DNA from: Pseudomonas sp. St316
Lineage (GTDB): Bacteria; Pseudomonadota; Gammaproteobacteria; Pseudomonadales; Pseudomonadaceae
Reading direction: 5' to 3'
DNA: 64,000 bases
NCBI RefSeq assembly: GCF_018325905.1
Contig: NZ_AP021901.1
Coordinates: 3,286,001 to 3,350,000 of the forward strand
Position numbers and translations under genes: made by a program. This document shows, one piece after another, positions 37,724 through 45,094 of the stretch. Below the pieces are notes generated by a model. It made no database searches. It had not been told where the DNA came from and saw nothing but the letters and a program-made list of their open reading frames with translations. Numbering within the stretch: position 1 is the first letter of the stretch; every line of letters begins with the position of its first letter.

Positions 37724-38115
37724 TTTTGTTGCCCCTTGACGACTGGCCCGGATCTTCACCCGGACATTATTTAGGTACGGTTGCCGTAGATCACCAGCAC
37801 TTGCTGTGGAACCGCGCACCGCTTTTGTTATTTGCACATCGGGACTTGAAAGGACCTATTCACTCAAACACCGGGATGGGTCTTTTGACGTTCTATGAAT
37901 TCAGTTTAGGAGCCCCTCTTACTGTCGACTATCGAACCAGCGAACCGCTCTTTTCGTGTGAGTGCACGGCGCCTTTACTGCCATGAACTTGTAGCGCCCA
38001 AAGAGCAGCCGGGTGTGGCTGCCCCTTGGGTCCGATCATGTATGCACCGCTGCCTGGTCCGCGTCCCGAGGCCAAGCATCGGCCGGGCTCCGCACTCATG
38101 CATCTGGATGGACGA
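37724..38115. other. Intergenic region between the permease and the dimethylformamidase-like genes
   Basis: A 392-bp gap with no convincing gene. It contains the hairpin at 37997-38030 and presumably the promoter of the permease-aldehyde dehydrogenase unit. I see no clear -24/-12 element. Confidence 0.5.
37997..38030 (-). terminator. Hairpin downstream of the dimethylformamidase-like large subunit gene
   Basis: GCAGCC/GGCTGC inner stem with outer CCCAA/TTGGG pairing, about 85 nt past the stop. There is no clean U-tract, so termination is possible but not certain. Confidence 0.4.
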
Positions 38116-40437
38116 TCAATTGCAATCGATGATGACGTCCAGCGCTTCAGGGTGCAGGAAACGCTTGAGCACATTGCCGGTGAGTCGCGCGACATTGTTC
38201 TCGTAACGGTTGTGGGAAAGTGAAGCGGTGTAGGCAATTGATCCCACTGAGAACACGCCGCCCCCTCCTGGAAACGGACACAGAACGATGTCCGCGCGAA
38301 CGCGGGACTGCTCGGTCCCACCAATACCAGGGATTGATTCGTAGACGTCCTCGGCGGCGAGAAGATAGGCATCCGACAATGGCCCGGAAGTCGCCAGGAC
38401 AAGCGCACCCGGTGGGGTCCCTAATGACGGATCGTACCGGTCGATCTCCGCGCCGGCGGCACCACCGCCCATGATTCCAAAGTCGCCAATGCGTTCGTCG
38501 CTGCCAATCCCTTCAAACGCAAATGCGGCGAGTGGATCGTAGCTGTCGGTGAGGCGTTCGTAATATGTGCAGCGGTCGAAGCCTTGCGCGGCGAACCCCA
38601 CGCCTAGCAGTCGCTGCGGCGCCTTACCCTTGTTGCGCCATAGACCAGCCATTTCACCGGAGGTCTGGTGGCGGCGATCGCCAAACGGCGACTCGTGGGG
38701 GCGTGTACCCGCATCTGACCTGCGCAACTCCATGACATGCCGCTCTTGCGGATCAAATGAAACGGTTGCGAAAAAACCGTTTCCGCCCAGGTACATCAAG
38801 CGTCCGCCGTTCCCGGTGAAAGCCTCGATCGCGTTGAGTTCGTTGCGTGTCACATATTCTGGATGACTGCCTGTGATCAGAACCTTGTAGTCCTTGAGCA
38901 GGTCGGCGCCTTCGCGATCCAGGTCTTCATCCGTCAGCGCGTCGAAGTCACAACCGATTGTGTCGAGCCAATGAACGATGCAGAGATCAGCAGGAAGCCC
39001 CCATACGCCCTCTGCCTGGAACCAGGCGCGGTGTTTTGGGTTGAGCGTCAGTATGGGGCGCCGAGTGCTGCCGAAGACGACTCCAGAGCCATCGTTATGG
39101 ATTTCATAACAGGAACGACCGAATTCAGGATGGTCTTGAAACGTCAGATCTTGACGATCAATGATCGGTGTCCGACTGACGATGATTTCCGCGCCATTGG
39201 CTTCAAAGGCTATGCGGTCGTTGGCATACGCCAGATAAGTCGCCGTAGAGAAAAGCACCGCCACTTCGCGCTTCTGACGTCCCGGCCTGACGAAAAACGG
39301 GATGTATTGTTCAACGCCTGCACTGCTCAGTTTCGCGGCGTATACACCACTCGCGAGATCGTCTGGAACCTGAATCTCGAACGCCGTTGGCCACTGGGCA
39401 TCGGTGATGTCATCGTCATGAAAATGGATCGCATCAAACTCGTCAGGTGCCCGCCGAAAGTCGTCGCTCAACCCCTTAAACCTATGGCCCGCCACTCCCC
39501 GTGTCGGCGCGTTGAAGCAGCGTCCATGCAAACCGTTTCCGGACACGTCTACTACATCGCTGAGCAACAGGCCATCGTCACGAAGGCTCTTGCCAAAGTG
39601 CCAGGCAGCCAGCTCGGCAACAACCGCATCGCCGGGAGAGGAACACAGAATGCGGACTCCACCGATTTTTCCGTTGTAGGCAGCATTCGCCAGCCATCGA
39701 CCGTCTTGCTGGCAGGCCAGCGCCCCGATCCTGAAGGGGGCCTGGCTTTCAGTCAGTCTCGCGCCGAACGGGACGGTACGTGATTCTGCGCGCAAGGCAC
39801 AGGCGCTCGCTGAGAGACGGTTCATGATGTTGTCGATGGGTGTCTGCTCCAAACAGACCGTCCCGGCATCCGGTTTAACACTGACTATGACGCGATACCA
39901 CTGATGTGCGTCAAGTGGCGTTACCAATGAAACTTTCTTTGCCTCACCATCTGCCCCCCATATAAACGTTAGCCGCCCTTCCTCCAGAATAAGGGCGTAG
40001 CCAGAACAACTGTCCACGGACCAGTTTCCCAAAATGGCCTGCCGGCCCGAATCACTTTCAAATGAGTTCTGCGTTACATGGTAGGCCCCGAAGTTGCCCG
40101 AGCGCGTGCCTTGCGGCAGTGTCGGGTAGACATAGGCTTCAATAACCAAACCGTTAGGGGATTGTAGAAGTCCTTTCGTGTCAGTGATTTCCACATAAGA
40201 GCCCGGCTGGCATACATGCTGGATACCCTCGTAGCTTCCTTCGAACGACGACTCAACAGGCGTCTCAAGGAAACCGGGACCCGACTCCCCCGTAAACCCG
40301 TGTCGAAGCTTCACAAGCGTGGCGTCATATCGCGCGACCCCTTCGCAACTTACCTTGAAAGAAAGACTTTCACCCGGCGCCACAGAGAATCCGTCGCTAT
40401 AGCCGAAAATTTGCTGACTGACCTGGTTCATTCTCAT
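38116..40437 (-). CDS. N,N-dimethylformamidase-like amidohydrolase, large subunit
   Basis: A 773-residue protein, close to the ~760 residues of the dimethylformamidase large subunit. Residues ~90-200 form a LamG/jelly-roll-like domain (NGLVIEAYVYPTLPQGTRSG). The catalytic part holds ATYLAYANDR (Tyr401), CYEIHNDGSG (Tyr444) and GSHPEYVTRNE (Glu527). Their spacing is close to the two-Tyr-one-carboxylate iron site of Paracoccus dimethylformamidase (Tyr399, Tyr440, Glu521). The known enzyme splits dimethylformamide to dimethylamine and formate; substrate here is unknown. It starts 1 nt after the stop of the small subunit gene, so expression is coupled. Confidence 0.87.
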   Translation of the reverse strand: MRMNQVSQQIFGYSDGFSVAPGESLSFKVSCEGVARYDATLVKLRHGFTGESGPGFLETPVESSFEGSYEGIQHVCQPGSYVEITDTKGLLQSPNGLVIEAYVYPTLPQGTRSGNFGAYHVTQNSFESDSGRQAILGNWSVDSCSGYALILEEGRLTFIWGADGEAKKVSLVTPLDAHQWYRVIVSVKPDAGTVCLEQTPIDNIMNRLSASACALRAESRTVPFGARLTESQAPFRIGALACQQDGRWLANAAYNGKIGGVRILCSSPGDAVVAELAAWHFGKSLRDDGLLLSDVVDVSGNGLHGRCFNAPTRGVAGHRFKGLSDDFRRAPDEFDAIHFHDDDITDAQWPTAFEIQVPDDLASGVYAAKLSSAGVEQYIPFFVRPGRQKREVAVLFSTATYLAYANDRIAFEANGAEIIVSRTPIIDRQDLTFQDHPEFGRSCYEIHNDGSGVVFGSTRRPILTLNPKHRAWFQAEGVWGLPADLCIVHWLDTIGCDFDALTDEDLDREGADLLKDYKVLITGSHPEYVTRNELNAIEAFTGNGGRLMYLGGNGFFATVSFDPQERHVMELRRSDAGTRPHESPFGDRRHQTSGEMAGLWRNKGKAPQRLLGVGFAAQGFDRCTYYERLTDSYDPLAAFAFEGIGSDERIGDFGIMGGGAAGAEIDRYDPSLGTPPGALVLATSGPLSDAYLLAAEDVYESIPGIGGTEQSRVRADIVLCPFPGGGGVFSVGSIAYTASLSHNRYENNVARLTGNVLKRFLHPEALDVIIDCN

Positions 40438-40438
40438 T

Positions 40439-40822
40439 TCATCCGTTATGCGACTGAGAATCCGTTTCGCGCGACTCGGCAGCGAAAAGGGCTCGGCATC
40501 GAAGCGAAAAAACGTGGCGCAATGCGTCGTCGTAAGTCAGGAAAATGCCTCGACTTCGAACGAAGTTGCCTGGCTCTCCAATCACAATGTTCCCGACGCC
40601 CCATGGCCCGTCGACACCCAGCGAAATGACAATCGCCTTGCCGGCTATAGACGCCCCGCCCAGCCCACGCACGACCCTTCGAGTCTTGTCATCGTGTGGC
40701 CCGAGGGGAGACCGTTCGTAGGCTCCGATCACGCCAGAGTCGCAGTCGTCACGCAGGCGCTCAAGAAACCGAGCCTGGAACAAAGCGGCCAATTCAGCTT
40801 CACGATCTGAGGAGGTACGCAT
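40439..40822 (-). CDS. N,N-dimethylformamidase-like amidohydrolase, small subunit
   Basis: About 127 residues (MRTSSDREAELAALFQARFL). Size, position directly before the large subunit and the coupled start match the small subunit of dimethylformamidase. It contains KTRRVVRGLGGASIAGKAIVISLGVDGPWGVG. In the known enzyme this helical subunit packs on the large one and is needed for its stability. I start at 40822, with AGGG 8 nt upstream; an ATG at 40828 sits too close to that site. Identification relies mainly on the pairing. Confidence 0.78.
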   Translation of the reverse strand: MRTSSDREAELAALFQARFLERLRDDCDSGVIGAYERSPLGPHDDKTRRVVRGLGGASIAGKAIVISLGVDGPWGVGNIVIGEPGNFVRSRGIFLTYDDALRHVFSLRCRALFAAESRETDSQSHNG

Positions 40823-41262
40823 GGTCATTCCCTCAGTGCGGTAGTTATTGTTGTATTCATACTTTTCTCTTGCTTGTCAGTCGATTGCGCAGATATCCAA
40901 AAATGCGCCTGGCCGCGTTGCGGAGTGCTGGTCCGGAGGAGATATGCTGCCCCCCTGTACCGGTAGCGATATCGTCCGATGGGCCGCCCCCCGCGATCTA
41001 TCGCATGAGAGAACCAAGATTTTCGTCAGCGTGCACGGTGCGCAGAGTAGGTGCACGAATCTGGTCTTTGCTTACAACCGGCTCACCTACAGAGCAACGG
41101 CTCACGTCATAACCCTGCTGCGCACCATTGGTCTGCTTTAACTGGACTAAGTCATCCACCGGTTATCATCGAAATATCACACGGGCTTCCGAAGGCTGGC
41201 CCGGAAGTCATGGCATAGGGCTTGCTTGAGCTTCTAAGCAGTGATTTTTTTCAGGAGGGCGT
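40823..41262. other. Divergent regulatory gap between the amidohydrolase genes and the AraC regulator
   Basis: A 440-bp gap. Plus-strand frames here look non-coding. It should hold the divergent promoters of the small-subunit gene and the AraC gene. I could not identify AraC half-sites with confidence. Confidence 0.5.
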
Positions 41263-42231
41263 GTGGATTCGTTACATTTGATAACCCGGTTCTCGACGGG
41301 CGAGGTTGACCCACAAAGACGCCTTGCTGCCTGGCAGGATTTCATGAGCGATGTCTATTACCCAATAGACGTGGCGGCCTACAACCCGGCCTCGTTCTGC
41401 GGAGTCATTGAATCCACCCAGATCGGCGCGGTCGGAATTACTCGCTTTGCCGCTGATGCGCAACGGGCTGTGCGCCGCAAAGTACATGCCGGACGTGAGG
41501 ATTCGGATTTTTTCGCGCTAGTCATGCCAACTAGGCAAACTGAGCAGTTCACACACCTTGGTCGATTTGGAGACGTTGCGCCAGGCCAAGTCTCTGTCTT
41601 CAATTCCGCAGAAACCTATCAGCTGGATATCCCCAACGGCACGAGAAACGTAACAGTCAAGATCCCGGCCGACCAATTCAGGGCGATGTATCCGAAAATT
41701 GATGCGCGCTGTGGCCGCGTCGACGTCGCCAATTCGCGTTTCGTGCCGCTGCTAACGCAATTCGCGTTGCAAGCATTGGATAACGCCTCCTGCCTTTCCC
41801 CCGAGCACGGCCGAAGCTTGGAGAGAGGATTGCTGGAATTGGCTTTCTTGATGATGGATGTACCGGAGACCGATGCAGCGGGTGATTCACGAACGGTAAT
41901 CGATCACTTTTTTCACCGTGTCATGGCGTATATCACGGCAAACTTTCACGATGCGGATCTTGCACCCGAACGAGCAGCTCAAGCTCACCGCGTTTCCATC
42001 CGCTATATCCACAAGGTTTTCCAGGCTCACGATACGACGTTCGGGCGAGAACTCCGTCTTACTCGGCTCAGGCACGCTCAAAAGCTTCTGCGAGAGAATG
42101 CGCTGCACAAGGCTCGAACCACGACCATTGCAGAAGTTGCCTACAACTGTGGTTTTTCCAGCCAGGCGCTTTTTTCCGTCCGGTTCAAGGAAGCTTTTGG
42201 ATACTCACCTCGAGACGAAAAAAGCCATTAG
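41263..42231 (+). CDS. AraC-family transcriptional regulator (AraC-binding-like N-domain)
   Basis: A 322-residue protein starting at GTG 41263, preceded by a strong AGGAGG. The N-terminal ~190 residues look like the FeaR/NphR-type AraC_binding_2 domain (STGEVDPQRRLAAWQDFMSDVYYPI, FFALVMPTRQTEQF). The C-terminus has the AraC double helix-turn-helix (RVSIRYIHKVFQAHDTTFGRELR, TTIAEVAYNCGFSSQALFSVRFKEAFGYSP). It is divergent from the dimethylformamidase-like genes and likely activates them and perhaps the permease/aldehyde dehydrogenase unit. FeaR-type regulators often control amine or amide catabolism. Confidence 0.9.
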   Translation: MDSLHLITRFSTGEVDPQRRLAAWQDFMSDVYYPIDVAAYNPASFCGVIESTQIGAVGITRFAADAQRAVRRKVHAGREDSDFFALVMPTRQTEQFTHLGRFGDVAPGQVSVFNSAETYQLDIPNGTRNVTVKIPADQFRAMYPKIDARCGRVDVANSRFVPLLTQFALQALDNASCLSPEHGRSLERGLLELAFLMMDVPETDAAGDSRTVIDHFFHRVMAYITANFHDADLAPERAAQAHRVSIRYIHKVFQAHDTTFGRELRLTRLRHAQKLLRENALHKARTTTIAEVAYNCGFSSQALFSVRFKEAFGYSPRDEKSH

Positions 42232-42283
42232 TGCCTTTGGTGTGGAAACGATACTGCCCTGGAAAAATTTTCTGTAGGGCCTA

Positions 42284-42430
42284 TTGAAATACAGACTATT
42301 ACGCAAGTTTGAAGAGGCTGCCACCAAATTACTGAAATCCATCCAAGACGAATTGGGTGAAGAATTCGAGGGGGTAGCTTGTCCGTGTGAGTCCTCGGCC
42401 AACGCTGATAACGAAAGGATGAAGCTATAG
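42284..42430 (+). CDS. Possible small protein or gene tail (48 aa)
   Basis: From TTG 42284 to TAG 42430 the frame reads RKFEEAATKLLKSIQDELGE and ends NADNERMKL. The amphipathic, charged sequence looks protein-like, and a stop lies just upstream of the TTG. It may be the 3' tail of a gene lost when repeat B was inserted. I recognise no family. Confidence 0.3.
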   Translation: MKYRLLRKFEEAATKLLKSIQDELGEEFEGVACPCESSANADNERMKL

Positions 42431-42472
42431 ATCGGTATCTCTCCCTCGCGATAGGTCCCTGTCGGCACTCCC

Positions 42473-42491
42473 GCATTCCTGCCAGGAATGC
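42473..42491. promoter_or_regulatory. 19-bp palindrome at the left end of repeat B
   Basis: GCATTCCTG-C-CAGGAATGC, identical to the palindrome of repeat A except for the central base, and at the same distance from the glutathione transferase start. Confidence 0.55.
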
Positions 42492-42566
42492 CCCCATGAA
42501 AAACATACATTTTACTTAAAGCACCGCCTCTCATAGCGTGTCCATTCCGCATATGGAGATGACGCC

Positions 42567-43199
42567 ATGAACAACCCAAGCCTGCGCCTTTACGTCGACA
42601 CTCAATTCACCAGCCCCTACGCGCTGTCATGCTTCGTGGCACTTCGAGAAAAGGGTATTGAGTTCGAGATGGATACCGTGAACCTGGACAAACAGGAGAA
42701 CCAGTCGGGCGACTATGCCCGTCTTTCGCTGACCCAGAGAGTCCCCACCCTCGTGCATGGCGACTTTGCGTTGTCGGAATCATCGGCAATCACTGAATAT
42801 TTGGAAGAGGTATTCCCCCAGACGCCGGTTTACCCACGACACCCACAGATGCGTGCCAAGGCGAGGCAAGTTCAAGCGTGGCTACGCAGTGATTTGCTCC
42901 CTATACGACAGGAGCGCTCCACGCTTGTCGTATTCTATGGCCTTAAATATGGTCCTTTGTCAGCATCGGCGGAGGCTGCCAGGCAAAAGTTGGTGGATGT
43001 TGCTCAACGGCTACTTACCGACAGTCCGGACTACCTTTTTGGTGAATGGTCTATCGCCGATGTCGATCTCGCGTTGATGCTTAACCGGTTGATACTCAAT
43101 GGGGACACTCTACCGGCTCGATTGGAGGATTACGCCCAGCGCCAATGGCAGCGTCCGACCGTGCAAGAGTGGATCAAGCTGCAACGACCTCCTTTGTAG
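42567..43199 (+). CDS. yfcF: Glutathione transferase, YfcF-like (copy 2)
   Basis: A 210-residue protein differing from copy 1 by one residue that I can see (Glu to Asp in KLVEVAQ/KLVDVAQ) plus a silent change. The upstream region and ribosome-binding stretch are also duplicated, so both genes are probably regulated alike. A COQ7-like gene follows in the same direction. Confidence 0.93.
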   Translation: MNNPSLRLYVDTQFTSPYALSCFVALREKGIEFEMDTVNLDKQENQSGDYARLSLTQRVPTLVHGDFALSESSAITEYLEEVFPQTPVYPRHPQMRAKARQVQAWLRSDLLPIRQERSTLVVFYGLKYGPLSASAEAARQKLVDVAQRLLTDSPDYLFGEWSIADVDLALMLNRLILNGDTLPARLEDYAQRQWQRPTVQEWIKLQRPPL

Positions 43200-43279
43200 C
43201 GGCGCGATGGCTGACAATGGCCGACTTTAGCCTGTCTCGAAGGCTGCAGCCGACCACGACGAGGGTGAGGGGCCATCCT

Positions 43280-43921
43280 GTGAACTCACTTGCTTATCTG
43301 CTTGGTGTTACAGCACGATGCCGGCTCAAGAGCAAGGACCGGCCCGATGACCAAGCCCCTCGAACAAGAAATCTCAATTTGAATTCACCAGACTACAAGG
43401 CTAAGGGCGAAGACCTCGGCAACCGCATGATGAAGGTCGACCATGCGGGTGAGCATGGTGCGATCTGCATCTACAGCGGACAGTTGTTTATGGCCCGGCT
43501 TTTCGTCCCGGGCATGGTGAATGAACTCAAGGAGTTCCTCTCCCACGAGCGCCGCCATCGGACGGTTTTTCAGGAGGAGCTGCAACGTCGCGGTTATCCC
43601 CGCTGCCGTAGTTATTGGTTGTGTGGCATCGGCGGTCTGGCGTTGGGTCTGGTTACTGGCATCTGTGGCCGCAAAGCCATTGTCGCGACTACCGTCGCGG
43701 TTGAGAGTGTGGTGCTCAAGCACCTGGCTCATCAACTTGATGTGCTGGGCGATATCGATCTCCACGCGGTGGCGGCCATTACTTCGATTGTGGAGGAGGA
43801 GCAGCACCATCATGACCACTCAGCAGCGCAGATTGATGTGCGCGATCCCTGGTTCAGGGTACTGACACCAATGGTGACTGCATGGACAGAGGCGGTCATC
43901 TGGATGGGTATGCGTTCTTAG
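43280..43921 (+). CDS. COQ7-like di-iron hydroxylase (demethoxyubiquinone hydroxylase family)
   Basis: About 213 residues. Di-iron ligand motifs are visible: Glu in DHAGEHGAICIYSGQ, Glu/His in LSHERRHRTVF, Glu in VAVESVVLKHLAHQ and Glu/His in SIVEEEQHHHDH. The helical hydrophobic middle (WLCGIGGLALGLVTGICGRKA) fits the COQ7 family. The start is uncertain; I use GTG 43280 with GAGG-like bases upstream. An ATG at 43217 is in frame but lies in the tail of repeat B. The chromosomal coq7 is usually elsewhere, so this may be an extra or divergent copy. Confidence 0.75.
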   Translation: MNSLAYLLGVTARCRLKSKDRPDDQAPRTRNLNLNSPDYKAKGEDLGNRMMKVDHAGEHGAICIYSGQLFMARLFVPGMVNELKEFLSHERRHRTVFQEELQRRGYPRCRSYWLCGIGGLALGLVTGICGRKAIVATTVAVESVVLKHLAHQLDVLGDIDLHAVAAITSIVEEEQHHHDHSAAQIDVRDPWFRVLTPMVTAWTEAVIWMGMRS

Positions 43922-43970
43922 AAAGCAGGTGTAATTATTAGCGTCAGCGCCCCTCCATTCGCCGCCATGC

Positions 43971-44834
43971 TCATTGCTCGGTGAAGAAAGTCGCCAGTGC
44001 GCAAGCCAGTTCGACCGGGGCCTCTTCAGCAATGTGGTGACCACTGTCGATTCCTGCTCCGGTGACTCTCAACGCTGCCCACGGCTGCCAAATGGCAAGT
44101 ACGTCCCCGTAAAGATCCTCCAGGTCATCCTGCAACGACCAAATCACATGGAGCGGACATTGAAGTTTTCGACCAGCCTGGCGATCGTCCCGATCATGCA
44201 GGGGGTCCAGTTCAATCCCCGCGCGATAATCACCGAGCATTCCAATAACGGTTCCTTGGTCGTGAATCGCGTCCTGAAAGTCTTCGTAATTTTCCCGCCC
44301 CATGGTTTCCGCACAGCCGCCATACCACGCTTTTGGATCCGCGAGAATGGCCCTTTCCGGCTGGTCGGGCTGCGCATAGAAAAACCAGTGCCACCATTTG
44401 GAAGCGAACCGCGCGTCACATCGCTCAAGCGCTTCCAAGATAGGCACGCCATCCAGAATTGCCAGTTTCAGTACGCGTGACGGATGATCGAGCGCCAATC
44501 GGAACGCTGCGTAGCTACCCCGGTCATGACCGGCCAAGTAAAATTTATCGAACCCAAGTCTATCCATGAGGGCAACACAATCGCGCCCCTTCGCTCTCTT
44601 TGAATAAGCTTCGTAATCATGAGGGTCCGCTGGCTGACTGGACTTGCCGAAGCCTCTCAAATCGGGACAAACCACCGTAAAAGAACTGGCGAGCAGGGGT
44701 GCAACCTTATGCCAGGTCGTGTGCGTGCGGGGGTGACCATGAAGCAACAGTAACGGCGGGCCCGAACCGCCATGGCGAACGCGTAGTGTGGCCTCGGGTA
44801 ACTCAATCATCTCCAGCTTGAAACCTTCAAACAT
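43971..44834 (-). CDS. Alpha/beta hydrolase, haloacetate-dehalogenase/epoxide-hydrolase-like
   Basis: A 287-residue protein. The nucleophile is Asp in LAGHDRGSYAAFRLALDHPSR, the oxyanion region is LLHGHPRTHTTWHKVAP, and the base is His in GIDSGHHIAEEAP. A His-Trp pair in KWWHWFFYAQP matches halide-binding residues of fluoroacetate dehalogenases. Start 44834 (MFEGFKLEM) follows GGAAG. It probably hydrolyses a small carbon-halogen or ester/epoxide substrate. Confidence 0.85.
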   Translation of the reverse strand: MFEGFKLEMIELPEATLRVRHGGSGPPLLLLHGHPRTHTTWHKVAPLLASSFTVVCPDLRGFGKSSQPADPHDYEAYSKRAKGRDCVALMDRLGFDKFYLAGHDRGSYAAFRLALDHPSRVLKLAILDGVPILEALERCDARFASKWWHWFFYAQPDQPERAILADPKAWYGGCAETMGRENYEDFQDAIHDQGTVIGMLGDYRAGIELDPLHDRDDRQAGRKLQCPLHVIWSLQDDLEDLYGDVLAIWQPWAALRVTGAGIDSGHHIAEEAPVELACALATFFTEQ

Positions 44835-45094
44835 GATCACTTCCTGCTTAGCGCCGTCGACTAAACATTAGAACAAGCTGGGCTCGCAGCAATTTTAAGG
44901 CTCTCCTATCCTACTTTTTAGAAATAATCTCTATAGCGAAAGAGACTAACCAACAACCTCCCGTCGCCTATCTTGAAACACAATTCAGCGCTGTTCCCTT
45001 GGCCGAATAGCTTCCCGGATTAACGCCAGGCGTTATCCAGGAAAGCCCATTACAGCCCTCCGTCGGCGCTGACGGGTGTGAACGACGAGGCGAT

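Larger units (their letters stand above)
42232..42566. other. Intergenic region with the left boundary of repeat B
   Basis: A 335-bp gap holding a possible small frame (42284-42430), then the palindrome and duplicated leader of repeat B from 42473. The part before 42473 has no counterpart before repeat A. Confidence 0.5.
42473..43252. repeat. Direct repeat copy B (about 780 bp, carries a glutathione transferase gene)
   Basis: Nearly identical to 31658-32438 and in the same orientation. The two copies enclose about 10 kb with the dCache chemoreceptor, aldehyde dehydrogenase, permease, dimethylformamidase-like genes and AraC regulator. Confidence 0.9.

Noticed and set aside
38863..39783. A 306-codon plus-strand frame
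   Set aside because: Antisense to the dimethylformamidase-like large subunit; no domain pattern.
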